Shown: in pieces, positions 8,377-14,914 of the stretch
Layout: every line of letters begins with the position of its first letter
Position numbering within the stretch: position 1 is the stretch's first letter
NCBI GenBank assembly: GCA_030613165.1
Contig: JAUWMN010000004.1
Location: forward strand, 1-17,231
Origin: Desulfobacterales bacterium
Lineage (GTDB): Bacteria > Desulfobacterota > Desulfobacteria > Desulfobacterales > C00003106
Reading direction: 5' to 3'
DNA length: 17,231 bases
Translations under genes and position numbers: made by a program
The notes under the pieces: generated by a model
What the model saw: the letters and a program-made list of their open reading frames with translations, nothing else
Told to the model about the DNA's origin: nothing
The model's database searches: none

Positions 8377-8453
8377 TTATCATTTATCATTTAACATTTG
8401 GCATTTATCATTTATCAATGACAGATGATCAATGACAGATGACAGATGACAGA
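8377..8453. repeat. Heptanucleotide tandem repeat between kdsA and kdsC
   Basis: Eleven successive 7-nt units without interruption. Six are of the TTATCAT type (8377-8418, variants TTAACAT, TTGGCAT, TTATCAA) and five of the TGACAGA type (8419-8453, one TGATCAA). The second block is the approximate reverse complement of the TCTGTCA/TTGATCA words, so the tract is a loose hairpin of heptamers. The same word family occurs at 14-131. The most upstream in-frame ATG of kdsC lies inside the last units. Confidence 0.85.
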
Positions 8454-8994
8454 GAGCATGGCGATGGTGCTTATGAAAGAAAAATTAAAAAAAATCCGCC
8501 TCCTCCTTCTTGACGTTGACGGGGTTCTTACCGACGGCAAGATAATTTATGACGATCAAGGACTTGAGACCAAATTTTTTAACGTTAAAGATGGAGTTGG
8601 TATAAGACTTCTCGTCAAGTGTGGATTGGAAGTGGGGATTATCACCGGGCGAGTCTCTCGGGTAGTTCAACACCGATGTGCCAACTTGGGGATTAAGAAG
8701 GTCTATCAGGGAGTATCAAACAAGGTAGCGACTTTTAGAAAAATCATCGAAGAATGTGCCCTTTCAGAAGAAGAAGTGGCTTATATGGGGGATGATTTAC
8801 CTGATCTTCCCTTACTTGACCTCGTAGGAGTTCCCATAGCCGTTGCTGACGCCCATGAACTGGTCAGAAAAAAGGCCTGTATTGTTACTCATGCCGAGGG
8901 GGGGCAGGGTGCGGTTCGAGAGGTATGCGAAATGCTGCTTAAGGCACAGGGGTTGTGGGATGAAATGATCACCTCTTTTTATCATAATACATAA
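8446..8994 (+). CDS. kdsC: 3-deoxy-D-manno-octulosonate-8-phosphate phosphatase (HAD family)
   Basis: Removes phosphate from Kdo-8-phosphate to give free Kdo. It is a small HAD phosphatase without a cap, working as a tetramer in the family. The nucleophile/acid pair is D23 and D25 in LLDVDGVLTDG. Motif II is the Thr of GIITGR, motif III the Lys of VSNK, and motif IV GDDLPDLPLL. The start is uncertain: ATG codons at 8446, 8458, 8464 and 8473 are all in frame, giving 182, 178, 176 or 173 residues. The first lies within the heptamer repeat and none has a strong Shine-Dalgarno. The 8473 start gives the most family-like N-terminus (MKEKLKKIRLLLLDVDG). The TAA stop lies inside the 20-nt inverted repeat at 8992-9011. 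Confidence 0.94.
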   Translation: MTESMAMVLMKEKLKKIRLLLLDVDGVLTDGKIIYDDQGLETKFFNVKDGVGIRLLVKCGLEVGIITGRVSRVVQHRCANLGIKKVYQGVSNKVATFRKIIEECALSEEEVAYMGDDLPDLPLLDLVGVPIAVADAHELVRKKACIVTHAEGGQGAVREVCEMLLKAQGLWDEMITSFYHNT

Positions 8995-9011
8995 TTCTCG
9001 GACAACCTCCT
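8992..9011. repeat. Right copy of the 20-nt inverted repeat pair, containing the kdsC stop
   Basis: TAATTCTCGGACAACCTCCT is the inverse of 5764-5783 with two mismatches. Its first three bases are the kdsC stop codon. Confidence 0.8.
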
Positions 9012-9033
9012 ATCCTCTTTGTTCCTTTACAGT

Positions 9034-9039
9034 TATAAT
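9034..9039 (+). promoter_or_regulatory. Possible -10 element upstream of lptC
   Basis: A perfect TATAAT lies 72 nt before the lptC ATG in a 116-nt gap. No convincing -35 hexamer is found 16-18 nt upstream, so this is only a candidate for a second promoter driving lptC onward. Confidence 0.25.
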
Positions 9040-9078
9040 GGGGCATGGTATATTCATAACTGATTACTCACAGAGAAT

Positions 9079-9113
9079 AGTAGGCAGTAAGGAGTAAAGA
9101 CGACAGACGAATG
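9079..9113. repeat. Heptamer repeat running into the lptC start codon
   Basis: Five 7-nt units in a row: AGTAGGC, AGTAAGG, AGTAAAG, ACGACAG, ACGAATG. The word is unrelated to the other heptamer families in the window. The last unit supplies the lptC ATG, and the only AAGGAG upstream of lptC is part of the repeat. Confidence 0.55.
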
Positions 9114-9680
9114 CCGAAAGCAAAGATATTTCTGTTCATTTCTATATGCTTAATGGTTATTGGTATTGTCGTGGTTTTTTTATGGTACCGCACTGTCCGG
9201 AAGACACCCGAGACTGTTTTAGAGTCTCTGCCAAAGGGTGTTGACATTGTATTAAATGATGTTCACCACGAGTCTACGAGACACGGTGTCAAGGAATGGG
9301 TCATGGACGCCGGAAGAGCTGTGTATTTGAACTCAGAAAACAAGGTCCTTTTTGAAGATATATCAGCCACTTTTTTTTTAAAGGATGGCGACACCGTTCT
9401 GTTGACCGGACAAGAGGGCGTATTGAACAGCAAAACCCAAGATATGGAGATCACGGGCAATGTTGTAGCCCGGGGAAGGGGATATGAGATAAGAACAGAG
9501 GCTCTTTCCTATCGACATCAAAAAAGTATAATTTGTTCGACAGTCCCTTTTGTAATCGTAGGAAGCACTATCCGGCTTGCCGGTCATGGTATGCAATTCG
9601 ATTTCGACTCAGGAAGGCTTAGTGTGCAAGAGAAAGTAAAAGCTGATATTTATCTGAAAATTAAGGAATTAAGGAATTAA
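9111..9680 (+). CDS. lptC: LPS export system protein LptC
   Basis: Bitopic inner-membrane protein that takes LPS from the LptB2FG transporter and passes it to LptA across the periplasm. The 189-residue protein has one N-terminal transmembrane helix (about 4-25) and a periplasmic beta-jellyroll domain. Typical LptC/LptA-type alternation is visible, for example VLNDVHHES, AGRAVYLNSENKVLFEDISATFF, TGQEGVLNSKTQDMEITGNVVARGRGYEIRTEALSY. It sits directly before lptA and lptB, as expected. The start follows a heptamer repeat with AAGGAG 16 nt away, an unusually long spacing. The last codons (KELRN) and the stop are encoded by an AATTAAGG octamer repeat, so its C-terminus may have been rewritten by the repeat. 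Confidence 0.9.
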   Translation: MPKAKIFLFISICLMVIGIVVVFLWYRTVRKTPETVLESLPKGVDIVLNDVHHESTRHGVKEWVMDAGRAVYLNSENKVLFEDISATFFLKDGDTVLLTGQEGVLNSKTQDMEITGNVVARGRGYEIRTEALSYRHQKSIICSTVPFVIVGSTIRLAGHGMQFDFDSGRLSVQEKVKADIYLKIKELRN

Positions 9681-9740
9681 GGGCTTTAGAAATTAATTCT
9701 TCCAACCATCAAATTTCTTAATTCCCAAATTTGTCAATTT
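9660..9740. repeat. AATTAAGG octamer repeat with an inverse arm, overlapping the lptC end
   Basis: Three tandem 8-nt units (ATTAAGGA type) occupy 9660-9683 and encode the last LptC residues and its TAA. After about 30 nt, an inverse arm (TTTCTTAATTCCCAAATTTG, about 9714-9733) contains CTTAATTCC, the complement of the unit. The tract fills most of the lptC-lptA gap. No Shine-Dalgarno for lptA is visible in it. Confidence 0.7.
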
Positions 9741-9749
9741 TTGTGATAT

Positions 9750-10316
9750 ATGTTTTTTGAGGGGAAGAAAATTAAGACATTTGTTGCTATCGGCGTTCGG
9801 TTTTTGGCTTTAGTCATTTTGTTGGGCAATGCCGGCGTTGTATATTCTCGAGCCGACACAGCCTCCCCTGTCGCGGAGAACACGTCTACTACCCCGATTC
9901 ATATTGTTTCTGACAGGATGGAGGCAGACAGTAAAGAAAAGTGGGTCGAATTTATTGGAAATGTTGTTGCTACACAGGAAGACTCTGTTATTAAGGCAGA
10001 GCGTCTTAAAATTTTTTATGTTTCAGAAAACGGCGCCGACGCTGATTCCGATTTACTAAAAAAGATTATTGCCGATGGCAATGTTAAGATAGTAACAGGC
10101 ACAAGGAAGGCAACAGCGGATCATGCTGTATACACGGCTTATGATCATATATTAGTCCTGAGAGGGAATTCAAAGGCATGGTCAGGAGAAAATATTATTA
10201 CCGGCAGCAAAATTACACTCTTTTTGGATGAAAATCGGAGCATCGTGGAAAGTGACAATGAAGAACAGGTTGAGGCGACATTTTATCCTAAAAAAGAGGG
10301 TGGTCTTCTAAAATAG
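9750..10316 (+). CDS. lptA: LPS transport periplasmic protein LptA
   Basis: Periplasmic OstA/LptA-domain protein forming the beta-jellyroll bridge that carries LPS to the outer membrane LptDE. The 188-residue precursor has a signal-peptide-like N-terminus with a hydrophobic core at about 11-30. The OstA-like domain follows: PIHIVSDRMEADSKEKWVEF, GNVVATQEDSVIKAERLKIFY, IIADGNVKIVTGTRKATADHA, ITGSKITLFLDENRSIVE. The ATG at 9750 has no Shine-Dalgarno; a GAGGGG lies just inside the frame, so the exact start is open. The TAG is followed directly by the lptB ATG with no spacer. Confidence 0.92.
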   Translation: MFFEGKKIKTFVAIGVRFLALVILLGNAGVVYSRADTASPVAENTSTTPIHIVSDRMEADSKEKWVEFIGNVVATQEDSVIKAERLKIFYVSENGADADSDLLKKIIADGNVKIVTGTRKATADHAVYTAYDHILVLRGNSKAWSGENIITGSKITLFLDENRSIVESDNEEQVEATFYPKKEGGLLK

Positions 10317-11039
10317 ATGGGCAGTCTGTTTGTTAAAGATCTTAAAAAAGTTTATAATAAAAAAGCCGTTGTTGATGGTGTAAGTCTTCAGGTGGAAAGT
10401 GGTCAGGTTGTCGGTTTATTAGGACCGAATGGAGCCGGCAAAACGACTACATTTTACATGATGGTGGGATTAATTAAGCCGGATAGGGGGCGGGTCTTTT
10501 TTGATGATAATGATATTACAGACAGTCCTATGTATCAAAGGGCGCGAACAGGGATCAGTTATCTTCCCCAGGAAGCCTCGGTTTTTAGGAAATTGACCGT
10601 GGAAGAAAATGTTTTAGCCATCCTGGAGACACTCCCCATTCCAAGATCAGAACAATACATACGTTTGGCGGAACTTTTGAATGAATTGAAGATCGATCAC
10701 TTAGCCAAGCAAAAGGCATATGCCCTGTCCGGAGGAGAACGGAGGCGGCTTGAGATTACGAGGGCCTTAGTAATGTCTCCTTCGTTTATTCTATTAGATG
10801 AGCCTTTCGCGGGTGTTGATCCTTTATCTGTGACAGATATTCAGAATATCATTGGACACCTCAAGTCAAAAGGGATAGGTATATTGATATCAGATCATAA
10901 TGTTAGAGAAACACTCGGAGTTTGCGACAGGGCATATATACTTAACGAAGGGCAGGTCATTGAATCGGGTGTTCCGGAGGTCATTGCCGCAAGCCCGGTT
11001 GTGAGACGAACTTACTTAGGGGAACAGTTTAAGCTTTAA
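10317..11039 (+). CDS. lptB: LPS export ABC transporter ATP-binding protein LptB
   Basis: Cytoplasmic ATPase dimer of the LptB2FG complex that extracts LPS from the inner membrane. The 240-residue protein has Walker A GPNGAGKT (36-43), a Q-loop at [16 protein letters not shown], signature LSGGERRR, Walker [14 protein letters not shown] and the switch His in ISDHNVRE. All ATPase residues are present. It follows lptA without a gap; GAGGGTGG about 12 nt upstream of the ATG may act as ribosome binding site. lptF and lptG are not in the window, which is normal since they are often elsewhere. Confidence 0.97.
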   Translation: MGSLFVKDLKKVYNKKAVVDGVSLQVESGQVVGLLGPNGAGKTTTFYMMVGLIKPDRGRVFFDDNDITDSPMYQRARTGISYLPQEASVFRKLTVEENVLAILETLPIPRSEQYIRLAELLNELKIDHLAKQKAYALSGGERRRLEITRALVMSPSFILLDEPFAGVDPLSVTDIQNIIGHLKSKGIGILISDHNVRETLGVCDRAYILNEGQVIESGVPEVIAASPVVRRTYLGEQFKL

Positions 11040-11041
11040 TC

Positions 11042-12502
11042 ATGGCATTAGAACTTCGACAACAATTAAGATTGACACAACAACTGATAATGACACCGCA
11101 GTTGCAGCAGGCCATTAAGCTGCTGCAGCTATCACGCTTAGAGTTGTTAGACGCAATCAACGAGGAGTTACAGGAAAACCCAGCTCTTGATGAGGTGGCG
11201 CAGGATGAATCACCTTCTGAAACCCAATCCTTGCAAAAAGACGATTTATCTTCTCGTGCTGATGAATCGCAGCTTTTAAAGCCGGTTACTATCGAGGAAA
11301 AAACCAGAGAAGATTTTGATTGGACGAATTATGTGGATGAATACAATACGCCTGGTCCCTCCTATTTTGCTGAGGGTGAAGAACAAGACAGCCCTAAGTA
11401 TGAAAACGTATTGTCACGTCCCGAATCATTAGATAACCATCTCAATTGGCAGCTACTCCTTTCCAATTTTACTCCTGATGAAGAAGATATCGGAAGCCTT
11501 ATTATTGGGAATCTGAATCCGGATGGCTATTTGCAGGCAAGCGTTGATGAGATAGCAGAAATGGCAAAGACCTCTTCTGATTTTGTGGAGAGAGTTCTAA
11601 AGAAAATGCAGACCTTTGACCCTGTGGGGGTTTGCGCGCGGGAGCTAAAAGAAAGTTTATCGATTCAGGCAAAATATCTTGGAATCACAGATCCTGTCTT
11701 TTTTGCTGTTATAGAAAATCATCTAAAAAACTTAGAGAACAAAAATTATAAGGCGATCGCCAAAGATCTGAACATTGATCTGAACGAGGTTATATCTTGT
11801 GTGGATATTATTACCGGCATGGAACCGAAACCGGGGCGCCGGTTCAGCGAAGAAGAGTCGCAGTATATAAGTCCCGATATCTTTGTATATAAGGTGGGTG
11901 ACGAATTTGTCATTGTCCTGAATGACGATGGCATGCCCAAGTTACGGATAAGTTCATTTTACAAGAATACCATCTCAAAGACTAATAAAAACGTTTCAGA
12001 CAATACCAGAGAATATATACAAAATAAACTAAAGTCCGCGGTGTGGTTAATTCGAAGTATACATCAACGCCAGCGTACTATATACAAGGTAGTGGAAAGC
12101 ATTGTTAGCCAGCAAAGAGAATTCCTGGAGAAAGGGATCAATTATCTAAAACCGATGGTTTTGAGAGACGTGGCGGAAGATATCGGAATGCACGAATCAA
12201 CAGTAAGTCGTGTGACGACCAATAAGTATGTTCACACCCCCCAAGGGATATTTGAATTGAAGTTTTTTTTCAGCAGTTCTATTAATCGCGTATATGGTGA
12301 GGCAATAGCTTCTGCCAGCGTGAAGGAGAGAATTCGTAAGATGATTCAAGCTGAAGATGCCGTCAAGCCATACAGCGATCGAAAGATGGTGGCAATACTT
12401 GCTAAATCAAACATTCATATTGCGCGTAGAACTGTGGCAAAATATAGAGAAGGTTTGGGGGTGCTTCCGTCCAGCAAACGTAAGCGTTTTAAAGCAAAGT
12501 GA
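11042..12502 (+). CDS. rpoN: RNA polymerase sigma-54 factor
   Basis: Alternative sigma factor recognising -24/-12 promoters and needing AAA+ activators. The 486-residue protein has the Gln/Leu-rich region I (RLTQQLIMTPQLQQAIKLLQ), an acidic region II, the core-binding domain from about 110, an HTH region (GMHESTVSRVTTNKYVHTPQG) and the C-terminal RpoN box ARRTVAKYRE. It is complete. It starts 2 nt after lptB. Its TGA stop is formed by the last T of the rpoN sequence plus GA from the inserted MITE. Before insertion the next codon would have been TAG, followed by the hpf Shine-Dalgarno. Confidence 0.98.
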   Translation: MALELRQQLRLTQQLIMTPQLQQAIKLLQLSRLELLDAINEELQENPALDEVAQDESPSETQSLQKDDLSSRADESQLLKPVTIEEKTREDFDWTNYVDEYNTPGPSYFAEGEEQDSPKYENVLSRPESLDNHLNWQLLLSNFTPDEEDIGSLIIGNLNPDGYLQASVDEIAEMAKTSSDFVERVLKKMQTFDPVGVCARELKESLSIQAKYLGITDPVFFAVIENHLKNLENKNYKAIAKDLNIDLNEVISCVDIITGMEPKPGRRFSEEESQYISPDIFVYKVGDEFVIVLNDDGMPKLRISSFYKNTISKTNKNVSDNTREYIQNKLKSAVWLIRSIHQRQRTIYKVVESIVSQQREFLEKGINYLKPMVLRDVAEDIGMHESTVSRVTTNKYVHTPQGIFELKFFFSSSINRVYGEAIASASVKERIRKMIQAEDAVKPYSDRKMVAILAKSNIHIARRTVAKYREGLGVLPSSKRKRFKAK

Positions 12503-12669
12503 GACCTTTGCATAACTGCCATTTTTCCGTGATGCGGTGTCCCCGATGAGCGGGATTTGTCAACAGGCTTCAAAATTTAATCCTCGAAACCCCGCCCTGG
12601 CGGGGTTCCTCCGGTTAAATTTCTTGCCTTTCTTGCCTGACGAAAAAATGTCGCGTTATGCAAAGTCTC
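12501..12669 (+). mobile_element. MITE copy 1 between rpoN and hpf
   Basis: A 169-bp element without coding capacity. The terminal inverted repeats are GAGACCTTTGCATAAC and GTTATGCAAAGTCTC (one base missing on the right). It is flanked by the 5-bp direct duplication AAAGT (12496-12500 and 12670-12674). The centre is a palindrome with a 9-bp GC stem, AACCCCGCC/GGCGGGGTT (12588-12607). A second copy lies at 14759-14900 in the same orientation. Excision would place the rpoN end directly before the hpf AGGAGG. Confidence 0.88.
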
Positions 12670-12688
12670 AAAGTAGGAGGTAAAAGTT

Positions 12689-13231
12689 ATGCAAATTGCT
12701 GTTACATTCAAAAAGATAGACTCTTCTGATACGCTAAAAAACTATGTTGACGATAAAATAAACAGGCTGGATAAATACCTGGATAATCCTGCCGAGGCGA
12801 ACGTGGTCCTTTCGGTCGAAAAGTTTCGTCACATAGCCGAGGTAACTATTGCCGGTGATGGGTTTAAGGTGAAAGGGACCGAAGAGACCGACAATATGTA
12901 CTCCGCCATCGATATAGTCATGGACAAACTGGAAAAACAAGTCAAAAAGAATAAAGAACGATTTAAGAAGCGTAGAGCGGCCGCACGAGCCGGATCTGAG
13001 CGTGATAAGTTGAACGCCCTGGATAACGCGGGCTTGTCGGAACCGAATGAGCCAAAAGTTATAAAAGCGGAGCAGATTGAAGTAATACCTATGGATATTG
13101 AAGAGGCTATTATGCAGATGGAATTGATCAATAACTCCTTTTTGGTTTTCAGAAATGTCAGAACCGAAAAAGTTAATGTTTTATATCGCCGAAAAGACGA
13201 CAATTACGGTCTTATAGAGGCAACTGCTTAA
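12689..13231 (+). CDS. hpf: Ribosome hibernation promoting factor, long form (HPF/RaiA)
   Basis: Binds the 30S decoding centre and promotes inactive 100S ribosome dimers in stationary or starved cells. The 180-residue protein has an N-terminal S30AE domain (about 1-100: MQIAVTFKKIDSSDTLKNYV, ADKLE-like helix LEKQVKKNKERFKKRR). A linker leads to a C-terminal dimerisation domain (about 125-180: VIPMDIEEAIMQMELINNSF, VLYRRKDDNYGLIEA). The second domain makes it long-form, so dimerisation should not need a separate RMF. AGGAGG at 12675-12680, 8 nt before the ATG, is a strong ribosome binding site and lies 5 nt beyond MITE copy 1. The stop is 2 nt before the heptamer repeat. Confidence 0.95.
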   Translation: MQIAVTFKKIDSSDTLKNYVDDKINRLDKYLDNPAEANVVLSVEKFRHIAEVTIAGDGFKVKGTEETDNMYSAIDIVMDKLEKQVKKNKERFKKRRAAARAGSERDKLNALDNAGLSEPNEPKVIKAEQIEVIPMDIEEAIMQMELINNSFLVFRNVRTEKVNVLYRRKDDNYGLIEATA

Positions 13232-13233
13232 TA

Positions 13234-13315
13234 CGAGTTGCGGGTTACGAGTTGCGGGTTACGAGTTGCGGGTTACGAGTTGCGTGTTTGAAACCCGTAA
13301 CCCGTAACTCGCAAC
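13234..13315. repeat. CGRGTTR heptamer repeat forming a long hairpin between hpf and ptsN
   Basis: Eight units in a row alternate CGAGTTG and CGGGTTA (13234-13289; the last is CGTGTTT). After one base come inverse units AAACCCG, TAACCCG, TAACTCG and CAACAC (13291-13316). The inverse units can pair with the last direct units as a stem of about 26 bp with a few mismatches and almost no loop. No T-run follows. A shorter copy of the same word lies at 16462-16490. Confidence 0.9.
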
Positions 13316-13387
13316 ACATTGTCTCTCGACCTAATGCTATAGTTTTCCTATCCAGTGTAAACGAAAGGACAAAATCCGGTTTTTAAT

Positions 13388-13846
13388 ATGAGGCTACTTG
13401 ATTCATTAGCAAAAGATTCTATCCTTCCTGATATAGATTCTCAGAGCAAAGAAGGTGTCTTGGAAGCGTTGGCCGGCACTCTAACCGAATCCTCGGGGAG
13501 GACGCGGGAAGAGTTGGTGCGAGTTTTAGTAGAGCGTGAAAGGCTGGGCAGCACTGGGATAGGAGGGGGTATCGCTATTCCACATGGGAAATTGAAGACG
13601 ATTGATAAACTCCTGTTGGCATTTGGGCGAAGTCGGAAAGGGGTAGACTTTGATGCTATGGACGGAAAGTCAACACATCTGTTTTTTGCATTGATCACCC
13701 CTGAAGGCTCTACAGGGGTCCATTTAAAAATACTGGCCAGGATATCAAGGCTTTTGAAAGACGGTTCTTTTAAAGAACGTCTAATGGTTGCCGATACACG
13801 AGACGATTTATATCAGATAATTCAATCAGAAGATTCAGAGTTTTGA
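13388..13846 (+). CDS. ptsN: PTS IIA-like nitrogen regulatory protein PtsN (EIIA-Ntr)
   Basis: Regulatory phosphocarrier of the nitrogen PTS, taking phosphate from PtsP/NPr-type partners and acting on regulators and transporters. The 152-residue fructose-family EIIA fold has the active-site His66 in GGGIAIPHGKL, and FFALITPEGSTGVHLKILARIS, typical of the family. It is complete. No strong Shine-Dalgarno precedes the ATG; AAAGGA is about 17 nt away. Its position after rpoN and hpf and before rapZ is the classic rpoN-operon layout. Related delta-type operons often carry hprK here, which is absent. A 9-bp hairpin starts at its stop codon. Confidence 0.95.
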   Translation: MRLLDSLAKDSILPDIDSQSKEGVLEALAGTLTESSGRTREELVRVLVERERLGSTGIGGGIAIPHGKLKTIDKLLLAFGRSRKGVDFDAMDGKSTHLFFALITPEGSTGVHLKILARISRLLKDGSFKERLMVADTRDDLYQIIQSEDSEF

Positions 13847-13867
13847 TGATTTTTTACGAAATCATCA
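13844..13867 (+). promoter_or_regulatory. Hairpin across the ptsN stop, upstream of rapZ
   Basis: TGATGATTT (13844-13852) is the reverse complement of AAATCATCA (13859-13867), with a 6-nt loop. The stem begins at the ptsN TGA and lies 13 nt before the rapZ ribosome binding site. It is AT-rich and not followed by a T-run, so a terminator is unlikely. A role in setting rapZ translation is only a guess. Confidence 0.35.
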
Positions 13868-13897
13868 GTTTTACAAAGAAAAAGAGGAGTTGGTAAG

Positions 13898-14758
13898 ATA
13901 AAGATCGTTATTATTACCGGACTTTCCGGATCCGGAAAAAGTACGGCAATTAAAGCGCTCGAAGATGTAGGCTATTTTTGCGTGGACAACCTGCCGGTCG
14001 CCCTTCTTCCCAAGTTCTTAGAATTTCAGGTAGAAAGCGGATCAGAGATTTCTAAGATTGCCCTTGTGATGGACCTTCGTGAGGAGGCCTTCCTGGCTGA
14101 ATATAAGGATGTTTTATCCAGACTTCAGTCCCGGGGGTATGAGTTCGATATTGTCTTTTTAGAAGCATCAGATGAGGCGCTCCTGCGCCGGTACAGCCAG
14201 ACACGACGTCAGCATCCCCTCGCGTCAGGCGCCAAAACTCTTTTGGAGGGAATACGAGCGGAAAAAGAGGCGTTGGATGAGTTAAAAGAGATTGCCAATA
14301 AGGTAATTGACACCTCTACGTACAACGTACATGAATTGAAAGCTATCATTGTCAGCCATGTCCTTAAGTCAGGCGCTACCGGCACAATGCATGCGCAGAT
14401 CCTTTCATTTGGATACAAGTACGGGATTCCATATGACGCAGACCTGGTATTTGATGTGCGGTTTCTTCCGAATCCGTATTTTATTCCAGACCTGAAAGAA
14501 TTGAATGGAGAAGACTCCGCGGTTCGGAATTATGTATTACAATGGGATGAGACCACAATCTTTCTGAAAAAAATGTTTGATCTTTTTGACTATTTAGTCC
14601 CTCTTTATGAGAAAGAAGGGAAATCTTATCTGACTATTGCTTTTGGATGCACCGGCGGAAAACATCGCTCGGTTACCATTAGCGCCGAGATTTACAAGCG
14701 CTTAGAGCAAAAGATTAATTATATATCTCTCAAACACAGGGACATTGAGTTGGGATAG
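13898..14758 (+). CDS. rapZ: RNase adapter / nucleotide-binding protein RapZ, with apparent ATA start
   Basis: RapZ-family P-loop protein; in enterobacteria it binds small RNAs and RNase E to control GlmS. From ATA 13898 the product is 286 residues, the family length. It reads KIVIITGLSGSGKSTAIKAL with Walker A at 8-16, then VDNLPVALLPKF, the C-terminal FGYKYGIPYDADLVFDVRF and AFGCTGGKHRSV, all expected. The frame has no ATG, GTG or TTG between its upstream stop (13847-13849) and a GTG at 13982, which would remove the P-loop. AAAGAGGAG (13881-13889) lies 8 nt before the ATA, where the family has its Met. So translation either starts at AUA or the base is an error for ATG. The TAG stop is part of the MITE target duplication. 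Confidence 0.9.
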   Translation: MKIVIITGLSGSGKSTAIKALEDVGYFCVDNLPVALLPKFLEFQVESGSEISKIALVMDLREEAFLAEYKDVLSRLQSRGYEFDIVFLEASDEALLRRYSQTRRQHPLASGAKTLLEGIRAEKEALDELKEIANKVIDTSTYNVHELKAIIVSHVLKSGATGTMHAQILSFGYKYGIPYDADLVFDVRFLPNPYFIPDLKELNGEDSAVRNYVLQWDETTIFLKKMFDLFDYLVPLYEKEGKSYLTIAFGCTGGKHRSVTISAEIYKRLEQKINYISLKHRDIELG

Positions 14759-14900
14759 GAGACCTTAGCAAAACTGCCATTTTTCTGTGATGCGGCGTCA
14801 GGCTTCAAATTTTAATCCTCAAAATACATAATGTATTCCTCCGGTTAAAATTTTCGCCTTCCTTGCCTTACAAAAAAATGTCGCGTTATGCAAAGGTCTC
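14759..14900 (+). mobile_element. MITE copy 2 between rapZ and the EIIA gene
   Basis: A 142-bp element in the same orientation as copy 1. The ends are GAGACCTTAGCAAAAC and GTTATGCAAAGGTCTC, flanked by the 5-bp duplication GATAG (14754-14758 and 14901-14905). It shares most of copy 1 (ACTGCCATTTTTC, GTGATGCGG, CAGGCTTCAAA, CCTCCGGTTAAA, AAAAAATGTCGCG). It lacks about 25 bp of the left half and has a different central palindrome, AATACAT-A-ATGTATT (14823-14837). Removing it would leave the rapZ TAG running straight into GGAGG of the next gene. Confidence 0.88.
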
Positions 14901-14914
14901 GATAGGAGGTCTTA

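Noticed and set aside
8377..8453. CRISPR-like array
   Set aside because: Units are 7 nt and contiguous, without spacers; no cas genes. The same applies to 13234-13315.
5764..9011. Composite transposon carrying pyrG-kdsA-kdsC
   Set aside because: No transposase and no target duplication at the outer edges, and the genes are housekeeping genes in expected order with lpt genes. Kept only as a bracketing repeat observation.
12829..13203. 124-codon minus-strand frame across hpf
   Set aside because: Lies wholly opposite a well-supported hpf; composition is that of an antisense shadow.
13982..14758. rapZ starting at GTG 13982
   Set aside because: This start sits inside the conserved VDNLP motif and would remove the P-loop, while the upstream frame encodes it perfectly.
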